This document shows, in pieces, positions 32,600 to 43,539 of a DNA stretch of 64,000 bases; the first letter of the stretch is position 1; every line of letters starts with the position of its first letter. This stretch comes from Ascaphus truei. Lineage: Eukaryota; Chordata; Amphibia; Anura; Ascaphidae. The position numbers and the translations under genes were made by a program. The stretch covers positions 52,386,066 to 52,450,065 of the forward strand of contig CM071568.1 of assembly GCA_036426205.1 (NCBI GenBank), read 5' to 3'. The notes under the pieces are model-generated. The model was not told the origin of the DNA and did no database searches. It worked only from the letters and a program-made list of their open reading frames with translations.

Positions 32600-34700
32600 G
32601 GGGTCTATTCTAGTAGATTTGATAACATCTCATCAAGGATTTTGAGCAGCTATCGCAAAATATTTGCTACGTAGCTATTCAGAAAGCCTTGATGAGTTGG
32701 ATAAATGGTGGGAAGGCATTTTGTCGCGATTTCTGTTTCCTGGCCAAACACATCGCATGGGCGCTGCTTAAATCTAAATAGCGAGATTTTGATACATTTC
32801 AGATATTTTATTTGCTCCGATGAGATAATCGAAGCTCTGAAATAGCGAGTTTATCATAGATTTGTATCGCCAGCCCAAGGGATCTGAGAGCAGGACGTAG
32901 ATTTTTTTTTTAAATTTTCCTGCATTGGACTAAAGCCCGGAGTCTCCGGACCTGATACATATTAATATCAGCTTCAGAGACCCCCAGCATAAATCTGATG
33001 TAATACAAATACATTTAAAGGCAGCTTTATACCTTAGCGGCAAACCACTAAGGCAATAAAGGGGTTAACTGGCAGTACCTGGTTTATTGTGAGTAGTGGG
33101 GGTGGGTGAATGTGGTATTTGGCCCATAGTGGCTGTTTAGGCCTTCCAGGGGGTTGAGAGAGGAGTTAACCTATTCACTCCCTTAGCGGTTAATACCGCT
33201 ACGGTAATTACCAACCCGGTAGGCATAAACACCCACCACAGGCCAAATACCACCTTCACCCACCCGCTACCAACAATAAACATTAAAACATAATACAAAC
33301 ACAATACTAGACAATACACCCATTCATTGCCAGTCTGGTTACCTATGCTCTCAATGGGAGCAAAGATAACCCCAATGGCAAGGAATGGGCACCCCCTCTA
33401 ACTGCAACAACCATAACATTACAGTACAATAATGGACAACATTTATATTATCCAGATATGGATAATAGTGTATTTGCCCATTCAAAATAAAACATTATCC
33501 AGCCAGCATAAAGTAAATAAAACTTCTACTTACCCCTGCCAGGATGAAGACTGTCCTCATCACCATCCTCCGTGTCCATGTCTTCCGAGGGCAGCAAAAG
33601 AACAACAAAAATACAATCTAATGGCCCGAACCCCTTAATCCCCTTCATGGTTAGTAACTGCTATAGTAATTAAGGCGTTATCCCCCCTCGCCCGCTACCG
33701 ACCCATGCGGCTTAACCACCCAAAAATCAAAACAATTTATTCCAAACAATAAACAGAAATCGAAAAAAAACAACTAATAGAAAACAAGCATTTGCCAAAA
33801 AATGCTTTGGCTGTCACTGTATTTATATGTAAATGGACACAGATTAATATATTATCAGTCAATAGGCAATCACAAACATAAAAATAAATAAATACAATCA
33901 AAAAACCTGAAAAAAGACATTTACATACATTCAATATTTTACTTACCTTTAGAAGTCTTCACCCTCCGAATCCCGGCATATTTGGAAGCTCTCGACACGC
34001 GACGTCATCACCCGCAATCCTATGCCATCCTCCTTGAAGAACAGCATCAGGTAAAAAAAATCTTCTTTCTTTTTTCTTTTTTCACTATCTTCTATCTTCA
34101 TCTGTGATTATTTTCTTCTTTTAATTAATCTTTTTTCTTCATCTGTCAATCCAAAACCCCATGGTAAATCCACAACGGATGTTGTCTCGTCATCTTCTTG
34201 AGCTATAATGAGATGGAACAGGCCTTATATTGGGCCTGTGATGTCACATTTTAGTGTCAGATGGTACTGCGCCAATCCGATTGGATGCTGTATCATGTGT
34301 CCGCCTCATTTTATTTTAAGGATGTGCCATTATCTTCAAGGGAGGTACGTCACATCCTTAAAACCACATGGCTATATCACATAGTATTACAGCCAATGGG
34401 ATTGAAGACACTGTGCCATGTGATAGGTCACATTAGTTTAAAAGGATGTGATATCACTTTAAGGGTGATAGGGTGGGTGGTTAGGCCTCCCGTATGTGTA
34501 GCTGGAGATGGGGTTAACCCCTTAATTACTATAGCGGTTATTAACGAGTTAGGGGCCATTAGATATTTTTTTCTTGTATTCTTGCTGGCAACAGAGGACA
34601 TGGACCTGCAGCAGCATGCTGACGAGGATGTCCTTCATGATGGCAGGGGTAAGTTGAACGTTTAATTTACTTTATTTATGCTGGCTGTTAATGTTTGATT
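32600..34700. repeat. foldback element, CTAGTAG-end family, copy 3
   Basis: It starts GGGGTCTATTCTAGTAG, the inverse of the ends near 3528 and 5346. Inside are the hairpin around 32920-33020 (GGAGTCTCCGG and its mate), inverted GGGGTTAA/TTAACC blocks near 33060 and 33170-33215, TATTATCCAGATATGGATAATA (33448-33469), a CTTCTATCTTCATCTG tract (34090-34110) and then an inverted repetition around 34320-34460 (CACATCCTTAA / TTAAAAGGATGTG). The order matches the left arm of the 4 kb element at 50990-55044. Its right arm is short or deleted, ending in the GGCAGGGGTAAGTTG module near 34640-34660. Confidence 0.55.
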
Positions 34701-35283
34701 ATATAATCATATTGTCTGAATTTTACATGTGGATAGCAGCTTCATCATGAAGTTGAAATGCCTCCTGAACTAAAATGTTTATTTCACTTGCATATACTTA
34801 TAGACCTCCTTTGGAAGTCATTGATGAGCATTCACAAAAGTTTGGAAAAGGGTTAGATACTGTTTTTTTTTTACAATGGTTCTCTCATAATCCCTTTGTA
34901 TATAAGATTTAGGTATGCCCTGTAACCCATGGTATCACTACTGAGTAGAGTAGGAAGGATTGTAGCTAAATCAGATGTCTGGAAATCCATGTATATTTTA
35001 ACTTGTTCTATCACAATGAAAACTGTACTTGTCTTTACTATCCCCATTAAAAAAAGGAGGAAGTGTCACTCTATAATGTATAACTCTGGTGGTCAAGGAC
35101 TGATCTCTGTTAAGGCTGGCTTGTGCAACATTGCTCTGCAGAGTTATGATGTTCTCTGATTCACTAATGTTTCCCTACAAGAATTTAATGTATCACGTTC
35201 ACTTTTACTGGAAGTATCAAGTGTCATAAACAGTCCTTATGACTTTGTGAGTAAATAGTTAATCCATTCACCCATCACCACTC
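34701..35283. other. unclassified DNA
   Basis: AT-rich, non-coding, with no recognisable repeat. It separates the foldback element from the gypsy LTR. Confidence 0.4.
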
Positions 35284-36167
35284 TGTGAGGATCCGCCATT
35301 CTGGCGGATAGAGACCGTTTCCTCACCTGGAAACACCTGCTGCCACGGACACCCAGGATGCGCAGTCTCATGGCCCCATTACGTGCATGCGTGCGGACCT
35401 TGCGCTGCCTGTCTGCCTGACCGCGGGCTCCACCTCCGCTCCGGCGCGCGGCGAGTGCGTTCATCCAGCCTCCCCTCTGACACACGCCCCAGTCTCCGCC
35501 CCTGTCCTGGTGACAGACAGGACCGGCGTGGGAGTGACTTGCGCTCCGGTCTCTGCCCCTGACCTCAGTGACGCACGCGGCTCGGTGCGCGCTCAGCCCC
35601 GCCTCCATTCCCGATCAGGCTGCATCATAGGGCACACCTGTGTGCACCAGCAGCCTATAGCATTCGGTTTCCTGGTTCCGCCCTGGCTCTTCATTGGAGG
35701 ATCTCCCTATATACCCTCTTGCTCCAAACACTCGTTGCTGAGCATAGTCTTATGTGACGCTGTGTCTTGCTACACCCTGTTCCTGTATCTTCTGCCTTGC
35801 CTTGTTTGCCTTGCCTGTTGATCCTGCCGCTGCCTGACCCTGCTACATACCTTGTACTCCGCACCTCTCTACTCCTGATCTGGATATATACCTACCTTCC
35901 TCCACTCTCCAATCCTGAACATGGCTACGTACCCCGACGATCAGATACTCTCCAATTCTGAACTTGGCTTCGTACCCCGACGATCTGCTACTCTCCAATC
36001 CTGATCTGGCAAGTACCCTCTACTACTCTCACATCTATACTCCTGACCTGGCATGCACGACCAATCTACATACTAGGCGCGCCCGCATGACTGTGGGTTG
36101 GTGTTTCTCAATTCCCTACCTCAGCACCGCGGTCGTGCTTCGTTTGTGGTGAGCTACGTGTTACGGT
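35284..36167 (+). repeat. gypsy 5' LTR
   Basis: It starts TGTGAGGATCCG and ends near CTACGTGTTACG, just before the gag ATG at 36168. The end CCTACCTCAGCACCGCGG ... TTACG corresponds to CCCACCTCAGTACTG...GTGACA of the solo LTR and CCACCTCAGTATAAG...GTAACA of the LTR near 56922. A TATA-like CCTATATACC lies at 35707-35716. The LTR is GC-rich in its first half. The ends are set by comparison with the other copies. No flanking duplication can be tested because the 3' LTR is missing. Confidence 0.6.
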
Positions 36168-37020
36168 ATGCTCAGCCACACAAACTTCGACCCTGCTGAG
36201 GTAGGAAGAGTCCTGAGCACACACGCAAGCTACCTTTCCAGTATTGAGGAAAAATTAGTGGTTAGTGATCAAAGCATGCAGTCCCTTCAGGAGAACTTCA
36301 GGTATCTCACCCGTTCTCTCAAAGAGCCTCGCTCCCCTCTTGCCCCTGCTGTCCTTGAGTCTGCCACTATGCCCTCTTCACACATCTCCCAAGAACCCCT
36401 GTTACCTGCTCCTAATCGCTATGGGGGTGACCCCCACGAGTGCCGGGGATTTCTTAACCAGTGCTTTATTCAATTCGAAATGAATCCATCCCGCTTCACA
36501 GCACCCCGCGCCAAAGTGGCATATATTGTTTCTCTTCTCATAGAAAACGCTCTTGCCTGGGCCTCTCCCATCTGGGAATGAAGATCCGACCTCACTCAGG
36601 ATATCGGATCCTTCACCAGAGAGTTCCGGAAGGTGTTCGATATACCCGGCCGTAAGGTATCTGCTGCCTCTGCACTATTCCATGTCTCTCAATGGAATCA
36701 TCCTATTGCTAGATACGCACTTTAATTTAGGCAAAGGCTGGCAGGAGCTATCCGAAGCCTTGAAGGATGAGCTGGCAACCTACGATCGTCCCACCGATTT
36801 GGAAGAACTAATCGCAGTTTGCATCAAGGTGGATTATTGCCTTCAAGAAAGGAAATCAGAGAGGGTTCATCATCGTGTCACTCCATCTCGGATCATTCCC
36901 AGTCAGGTGAGCCAATCTGAGATTATGCTCCGGGATATGTCCGAACCTATGCAATTGGGGGTACTAGTCTTTCCAAATCTGAGGAACAACGACACAAGAA
37001 TGCCGGTTTATGTCTCTACT
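36168..37020 (+). pseudogene. gypsy gag (capsid-like), broken
   Basis: The start at 36168 gives MLSHTNFDPAEVGRV, a coiled-coil-like stretch, then LPAPNRYGGDPHECRGFLNQ and the capsid-type segment [19 protein letters not shown], as in sushi-type Ty3/gypsy gag proteins. A stop at 36579-36581 interrupts it. The frame goes on with [20 protein letters not shown], and a frameshift near 36720 leads to [20 protein letters not shown]. Near 36990-37050 a zinc knuckle [13 protein letters not shown] lacks its final Cys. Confidence 0.75.
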
Positions 37021-38278
37021 GCGGTGCATCTGGACATTTTGCTTACTTCAGTCCCCAAAAGTCGCAAAGTTCCCATGAGACCTGGGAGAGTCTCATTGGG
37101 AATGCTTTCTCTTTCCGCTATTTCAACTGACAACCCTTCTCGCATTCTTCTCCCCATCACTCTCTTTGGGGAGGGCTTCCAAGTCTCTACACTTGCTTTC
37201 CTCGATTCAGGTTCTGGGGGAAACTTCATAGATCAAGCATTCGCAGAACGCCATCTGATTCATATCAGGCGTAGAAGAAGTCTCATTGCTCTTGAAGCCA
37301 TTGACGGAAGACCTCTTCAGCCGGCTTTTATCTCACTGGAGATGGAGGTACTTCATCTCAAAATTGAGAATAAACACCTGGAAAAGATTCAACTCAACAT
37401 TATTCACACACCATCCATTAGCGTGATCATCGGCCTTCCCTGGTTACAGATTCATATTCCCCGGGTGGACTGGCTTAAGAAAGAACCCATTCAATGGAGC
37501 TCTTTCTGCACTAAGAACTGCATCATTGAAGCGAGTAGTATTGGGGGTACCACCGTGTCCGAAGAGAAGGAAATGGTACAATTGCCAGAGGAGTATGCCG
37601 AGTTCCGGGACGTGTTCGATAAGGTCAAATCTGAGGTTCTTCCTCCTCATCATCCATTCGATTATCCCATTGATCTGCTTCCAGGTACTACGCCACCCAG
37701 GGGAACCTCTTACCCGTTGTCTATGCCCGAAACCAAGGCAATGAAGGAATATATTGCAGAGAATTTACAGAAAGGATTTATACGTAAGTCCACCTCTCCT
37801 GCGGGCGCTGTTTTTTTCTTCGTGAAGAAGGACGGAGCCTTACTCCCTTGCATTGACTACCAGGGACTCAACAAAATTACCGTGAAAAATCATTATCCTG
37901 TTCCCCTCATTTCTGAACTTTTCGATCGATAACAAGGAGCTAATATTTTCTCTAAATTGGATCTACGAGGTGCCTACAATCTTGTCAGGATCCTTCAGGG
38001 TGACGAATGGAAAACTGCTTTCAACACCAGAGATGGACATTCTGAGTACCTGGTCTTGCCTTTTGGTCTGTGCAAAGCCCCAGCCGTCTTTCAAGATTTC
38101 GTCAATGAAGTTTTTAGGGATCTTCTCAACTCCTTTGTAATCATCTATCTTGATGACATCCTAATCTTTTCTAAATCCAAACAGGAACACGTTAATCATG
38201 TTAAACAAGTGCTCCTTTGCTTATGTAAGAACAGACTCTTTGCCAAACTCGAGAAATGTCATTTTCATATCTCAGTGT
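37021..38278 (+). pseudogene. gypsy pol: protease and reverse transcriptase, truncated
   Basis: The protease has [17 protein letters not shown] with the D-S-G active site. RT begins around [20 protein letters not shown], with [20 protein letters not shown] and [20 protein letters not shown] single TAA (37930-37932) follows ELFDR. In the same frame the RT continues [34 protein letters not shown] and [13 protein letters not shown], with YLDD at 38146-38157. The reading frame runs into foreign DNA after KCHFHIS. One nonsense codon plus truncation disable it. Confidence 0.85.
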
Positions 38279-38330
38279 TGGCTCATTGTGACCTTGGGCA
38301 AGTCATTTTACAGTATTTATAGATCCCAGA
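38279..38330 (+). repeat. CORE-SINE fragment fused to gypsy RT
   Basis: GGCTCATTGTGACCTTGGGC followed by AAGTCATTTTACAG matches the conserved core of the SINE at 43540-43732 (minus strand there: TGTGACCTTGGGCAAGTCAC). No tRNA head is present. The junction lies inside the RT gene, so either a truncated SINE inserted there or a deletion joined the two. Confidence 0.6.
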
Positions 38331-39454
38331 GAAGTTTACAGGAAATTATATTAGTAAATAAATATTTTAGAGTATTTAAATAAACATGCTGTCCTTCCGT
38401 ACTATTACGAGCCATCTTTTAAAACCTTTCTTTACATTAATTAGTTCACAGTCAGTTGTGTCGGAGATATATGTTTGCCTATTAGCAATAATTTATCTAT
38501 TGCTAATCTGAATGCTGACACACCCAATCCATTAGCAGTAGATTAGAAGGAGTCAGTCTACTGTAGTGGGGTTGAAAGCTTGGAAAAAACAAATCCAAGT
38601 AGGTTCTCTCTCAGTTTAGAACTTTATTACTGCACTAAAAGCACAGGGTACCATCACCGCCTAAACAATAGTAACATTTTCAGTAGAGTTTAGTCCTTGA
38701 TCTGTTATTTTACTGTTTCCGTCTCTATCAGGGCTCAACCAAAAAACATTACCCATCCTGACCTTGAGTCACCAAGCTAAAATAGAATATCGAACATAGT
38801 GTGTCAGCTGTTTTACAACTAGTGTATAAATAAATAATAATGAGTTAATAGCTATCACTACAATAATAAGTACAAATATAGAGATATATACATATAATAT
38901 GGTGTGTGCCCTTTTACCTCTCCTATCCACAAGTTTTACCTGGCGATGATGTCTTTTGTTAAAAAAGGCTCCTACTCTTGCTCCCAGTACAATCAGTGCC
39001 TTAATTGTTCCGAGTACAAATTCAGGAATTAGTGTGAGGCCAGCTTAAGAGTGGACTATTTTTAAGCCAGCTGTTTATTTTCATGGTTGGTGGAAACAGT
39101 TATCTGGCATTCACACTAAACTGGGAGGTATAGTGCACAAAACATAGGACCGCTAATGCAGTTTTGCAGTTGATTTTATGCCCCTTATGCGGAGACCTAG
39201 TGCAGGACCCAGTCTACTTTTTTTCACATTCACCATCGTTTAGCTGCTCCTGTGAAAGTTGTCCAGATTTAGCAACTTTTAATCAGCTGTATATAGATCT
39301 GAGTTCCTGCATTTCTATAGGACCGTTCTGCCTGTCAATCATTTTCCTATATCGTTTATGCTGTAGCCAATCCTCAATATCCCTTTCTTTCACTTATTTC
39401 CAATAAATGATCTCTTTTTCTCTTCTCCTTTTCATATCTTCTTTCCTGATAGAA
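38331..39454. other. unclassified DNA
   Basis: No gene or repeat family recognised. The frames are short and of low complexity. Confidence 0.4.
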
Positions 39455-39704
39455 GAAAGCTATCAAATCAAATTAAATAAGCTTTGTTGGCATGACAGGA
39501 AAATATTTCAGTATTGGCAAAGAAAGAATAACAGGGGGGGGTGGTATAATGTTTACACAATACATTGCTAGAAGTTACATACAGGAATGTGGGGTTTAGT
39601 GGGCGTCTCTCAGCCTCTTGAAGTCGGCACGCCTCACTTCAGAGTATTTTGAGCAACGCAGTAGGAAATGTACAGTTTCTATTATTTTCCCTCTCTGCGG
39701 CAGA
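39455..39704 (-). pseudogene. LINE 3' end with C-terminal Cys/His motif
   Basis: On the minus strand the frame from about 39704 to the stop at 39596-39598 reads REGKIIETVHFLLRCSKYSE, then VRRADFKRLRDAH. The pattern E-T-x-x-H-F-L-L-x-C-x-x-Y is the C-terminal zinc-finger-like end found in several non-LTR retrotransposon proteins. The 3' UTR then ends with GCCAACAAAGCTTATTTAAT near 39470, a tail type often seen in fish and frog LINEs. Only the last ~36 codons remain. The clade is uncertain (Tx1-like or I/Nimb-like). Confidence 0.5.
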
Positions 39705-39721
39705 TCCAAAAAGTTCAGTTA

Positions 39722-39935
39722 GTTACTTAATGAGACGTTAACTTCAGCTAACATCTCGTTAAGCGCAAATGGGAACCTTCAAAGCTCACTAGTGGCACGT
39801 TAAGTGCTGTTCCCAGACATAACGAGCACTTGCATTACTATAATATGCGTTAATGCTAATGATATGCAAAAGAGGTGGTCTCTCTAACAATGCATAAATC
39901 TGCAGTGCTCCGTTATATTTAGCGCAGTGATTTAA
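39722..39935. repeat. short interspersed repeat, second copy
   Basis: Matches 2415-2640 in the same order: GTTAACTTCAGC, CGTTAAGCGCAAA, CAAAGCTCACTA, CGTTAAGTGCTGT, GCTAATGATATG, CAAAAGAGGTGG. The copies are diverged, non-coding and MITE-like. Confidence 0.45.
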
Positions 39936-41060
39936 TGTTGTTTTGGTTAAGTCATCAGAAAAGAACGACCTAGATAGTAAAATAATGATGAGGGTAGGTG
40001 CACGAAGGGATTGCAATGGAGAAAGGAGAAGAAATCCTGTCGACAGATGATCTCCTAAAGAGGAGAGAAGTCAGGGAGGCCCCAATAACATGCACTCGTA
40101 CAGCTCAAAAGACGATGATATTAATCTGATCGATAGTAGGTTGGCTAGATGACAGGTAGTACCTAGTAAATAATATCGTGACACCTGTGGTGGTACAATC
40201 TGCTGTACTGACTAGGTGGGAGGATGGTCCATATAATTTGATATTTGACTGTGAACCCTAGTCGACTAGAGACGAGGCAGAGGTCCCCAATATTGAAATG
40301 ATTATATGAATCATAGTAGTCCTAGTAAATCGTATTTAAAAATAATATTTAATTACAACATGCATGTAAAAGGAATAGGGACCAAAAAACGTAAATAAAT
40401 GGTGTGCAGATACATTACTGTGTAAGACCACTACATGCAATACTTAGTGGCTGCTCAACTGCAGGGTGAGTATCTAAGACACCAGGTGCCTGATGGAGGT
40501 GAACCTACAAGAGACCTGACAGTAGTCAGAGGAATAATGGGGGAGACTGTGAAATACTGTCGTAAAACAGGTGCAGTCTTCAAAAATTTTGGGGGAGCAA
40601 GGGAGGGCATAGTGTAGTAGAGACAAATGAGCAAATCCAAAACTATGGCTATGTTCTTCCTTATCATGGAAATCAGAGAGTAACCTGGAGGATTGGTACC
40701 TCAGTGGGAGAGAGATAGGAAACCATAGCGCAGATCAATTTGTAAAAATTTGTATTTGTATGCAGGCTTCACATATTTCCTCAGATGATGTTTCATTGCA
40801 TGACACACCAATGCTATGGGGTACTAATTGGGGAATCTGCATATATAGAGACATAAACAATAGGGTTATTGCAAAGCATAAAACAAGCACACACAACAAC
40901 TCAGTACAGCACAGTAAATAAAATACAGCTCAAAACAGTTGCAGTACTTACTCTGGCGGTGTTCGGACCAAGTTGATTCCACTGTCCTTAATAAATGTAA
41001 CAGATGCACTGTGTTTTGGGTCATTATCTTGGATACACATTTTTTCCCAGAAGGCCATAG
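39936..41060. other. unclassified DNA, possibly decayed PLE terminal region
   Basis: No coding family recognised. On the minus strand near 40776-40800 CTGAGGA-A followed by a short GAA-containing stretch recalls the PLE hammerhead cores, but helices I and II are not convincing. Confidence 0.3.
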
Positions 41061-41075
41061 TGGAGATTCTTTCAA
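41061..41075 (+). repeat. target-site duplication of PLE copy E (left)
   Basis: TGGAGATTCTTTCAA is repeated exactly at 42226-42240, framing a 1150-bp insertion. Confidence 0.85.
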
Positions 41076-42027
41076 TGGAAAAAACAGACTGTGTGGTGCT
41101 CTATTAACATAGACCCAGCAACTTCAATTTCTTAATTGCTATGTGTTGTATCCTCGAAGTATCCCATGTAATGATAGTGACCACCTATAACATAACATAA
41201 ACACCTAATTCCACCAGGTATCAATAAACTGGAAGAGTATCACCTTAATAGGTAAATACTCACACTAGCTAGTGTCCAGCCAAAACATTGAATAGGAATA
41301 TAAGGTGTAAGAATGAGTAAATTAACTCACTTGTTGGCAGGTGGTCCTCAAGGGATTAAGTCTTCATTGATGTGTGCATCCGGTACTCCACAGCAATAGA
41401 CAGGTATCCAGAAGGAGAGTTGGAGCACTACTATATAAAATAAATTGCTAGAGAGTGTGTCCCAAAAAAATATAGAGGTTTATAAAAATTAAAATAACTT
41501 TATTAATCTACTAAAACATAATGTATACAATAACTATAATTATAAACATAGAATATTTAAATAAAACCAATTAAAAAGCAAACAAACAAGGTTTTCAGAG
41601 AAAACATTAATCTTAACAATTTAAAATCATTTGATTGTAAACATATGAACCCTCATATCCTTATATATATCAGAAGATTCCATTCTACAACAAGCATACA
41701 TATACCTAGATTTATTAATTATTTATTAATCAATTTATTCATTTCATCAAGGGTGATGACAAAAAGATAATCGATATACATATTTGTTCAAATAGTAAAC
41801 TCTATATATTATGTTTTAGTAGATTAATAAAGTTATTTTAATTTTTGTTAGGTTTGTTGAGTTTAGGATGTTAATAAAGTTTGTTTTGTTCTTAGACACG
41901 CTGACGTCACCGCTACAGTATACCCAATGTGGGGCGCAGTACTCATGGCGCGCTCTGGAGACATGGCGCGTCGCGTGTGACGCGACTGAGCGACGGGTTG
42001 GCGGGACGATTGGCGGGAAAAAGACAC

Positions 42028-42034
42028 TATATTA
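42028..42034 (+). promoter_or_regulatory. TATA-like box upstream of the PLE hammerhead motif (E)
   Basis: TATATTA within CACTATATTAGG begins 34 bp before helix I of the motif at 42062, matching the spacing in copies A, B and C. Confidence 0.45.
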
Positions 42035-42061
42035 GGTAAGAGGGGTTATCAGATCATTGTA

Positions 42062-42099
42062 CACCTTGATAAAGAGCGGAAGCTCGAAACATGTCGGTG
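42062..42099 (+). ncRNA. hammerhead-like ribozyme motif (copy E)
   Basis: Helix I is CACC (42062-42065) with GGTG (42096-42099), perfect. The core is TTGATAA (42066-42072), then an extra A. Helix II is GAGC/GCTC with loop GGAA (42074-42085), perfect. GAA is at 42086-42088, palindromic helix III ACATGT at 42089-42094, and the cleavage-site C at 42095, giving a GUC-type site. Two core positions differ from CUGAUGA (C3 to U, G8 to A). G8 is catalytic in known hammerheads, so this copy is probably inactive though its fold is intact. Confidence 0.55.
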
Positions 42100-42240
42100 G
42101 GGGCCTGAGGGCTCATTTTGTTTCTTGTTTGCCATGCTCTGACCCAATAAACCTCTATATTTTTGGGACACACTCTCTAGCAATTTATTTTATATAGTAG
42201 TGCTCCAACTCTCCTTCTGGATACCTGGAGATTCTTTCAA

Positions 42241-43539
42241 GGCTGACTGAGGTCTCATAAGAATATGTAACATACCCAAACGTTTCTCCACTATCAATCG
42301 ATGCATCAGCTTTGTCAACTCTTTTAATCTTGTTAACATGCCTGATCATGGGAAACACTCTGTAATAATAAGAATAAATGAATTAGAAGCAGAACATAAT
42401 GTAATTTCCATGCATATTGCTTGACATCATCATAATTATTTCTTTTTTGAGTAAAAACATGCCCCCACTTAAGGGGACATCACAATACTTTACAGTTAAA
42501 CAAATTAAAATATATACAATTGTATTGTTAGTCAGGGAAAGCCAGAAGGAAGAGGTAAGTTTTACACCGGGCCTGAAACTTTGTTAAAGTAGTTATACAC
42601 CTGAGCTCTGAGGCTGCGCACAAGATGGCCCGCCAACCCAGCATAGGGTGCATGTTACCATTGGCATGGAGAGGTGGACCCACTCTGAGCACCTGAGATC
42701 ATAGTCAGTATGCATCTGTGGCTTCAAAAGAGACTGCAGATAGGCAGCCCCTTGACCCTGCATGGTTTAAAGGGTCATTACTGCTAATTTGAACAAAACC
42801 TGGTAGATCATTGGAAGTTAGTGCAGATCACGTAAGATGGTAGTGATAAGCTCAAAGTGAGAAACACATATCAGCATCCAAGCTGCAGCATTCTGCACAA
42901 GCTGGATCCTCCAAATCAGGCACACCAGTCATCTTGTGCTAAATTGGTGCGAAAACAGCACTAGTGTCACAAATAATGCAATGCAATTAATACAATTAAT
43001 ACAGTGCAATTAAACTGACCGATTAGTTGAAGTCCAATAAGTTGCCTAAAAAGTAACGTTGGCAGTCTGACAACCAGTTGGACTGACTGCAAAAAAACAG
43101 AACTTTCTGGCGCTTGGACAACAGAGTAAATAAAATTCCTTTCAGGAGTGTCTTAATTCCTTGGAATCAGCTGCAGATCTTGATACCTCAAGAGATAGGA
43201 GACAAGAAAACATAGAAGATGCTACCGTAGTGTATTATCCTTTGGATATAATGATAGCTAATGATCAGGGATAACGACTGAGGATACTGAATAGTATAAC
43301 ATTTAATAATAATCCCAATGGAATCAATAAAATATTTTAGAACACAATCTAACATACACTTATAAACTTGTACATATATATGCTTGATCTTCAATCCATA
43401 TAACAATATATAATACACACAATTATGAAACTTCTTTCCTCCATTGAGTGGAAGAATTGGAATCCTACTTATAAAATGTAACTAGGATAGAAGCCTTAGC
43501 TAGTGGTGTTTCACTAGTGCTCCTGGTTCAGGATCTATC
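42241..43539. other. unclassified DNA, repeat-like at 42470-42930
   Basis: No coding family recognised. The part 42530-42930 (GAAGTTAGTGCAGATCA, GCTGCAGCATTCTGCACAAG) has the look of an old dispersed vertebrate repeat, but I cannot name the family. Confidence 0.3.

Larger units (their letters stand above)
35284..38278 (+). mobile_element. Ty3/gypsy LTR retrotransposon, 3'-truncated (copy 1)
   Basis: In order: a 5' LTR, gag, zinc-knuckle remnant, aspartic protease and RT up to just past the YLDD box, followed by an abrupt junction with a SINE fragment at 38279. RNase H, integrase and the 3' LTR are gone. The LTR is related to the two other LTRs at 49519-50593 and 56922-57727. Few lesions are present, so this copy is moderately young. 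Confidence 0.8.
41076..42225. mobile_element. Penelope-like element with inverted terminal copies (copy E)
   Basis: A 1150-bp insertion with a perfect 15-bp duplication. The left part is in minus orientation and ends at 41076 with a tail (on the minus strand CACACAGTCTGTTTTTTCCA) like the other PLE tails. 41399-41526 is inverted against 41812-42225, but the right copy holds ~300 bp more (about 41849-42148), including GC-rich DNA, a TATA-like box and a hammerhead-like motif. No coding remnant was recognised. The composition and tail identify it as PLE-derived. Confidence 0.65.

Noticed and set aside
40776..40800. Seventh hammerhead-like motif on the minus strand
   Set aside because: CTGAGGA-A is present, but no paired helix II or helix I and no proper GAA plus helix III could be found.
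41849..42148. Intron-like explanation for the block missing from the inverted PLE copy
   Set aside because: The block starts with GT in the right place but does not end in AG at the matching junction, so splicing is not supported.
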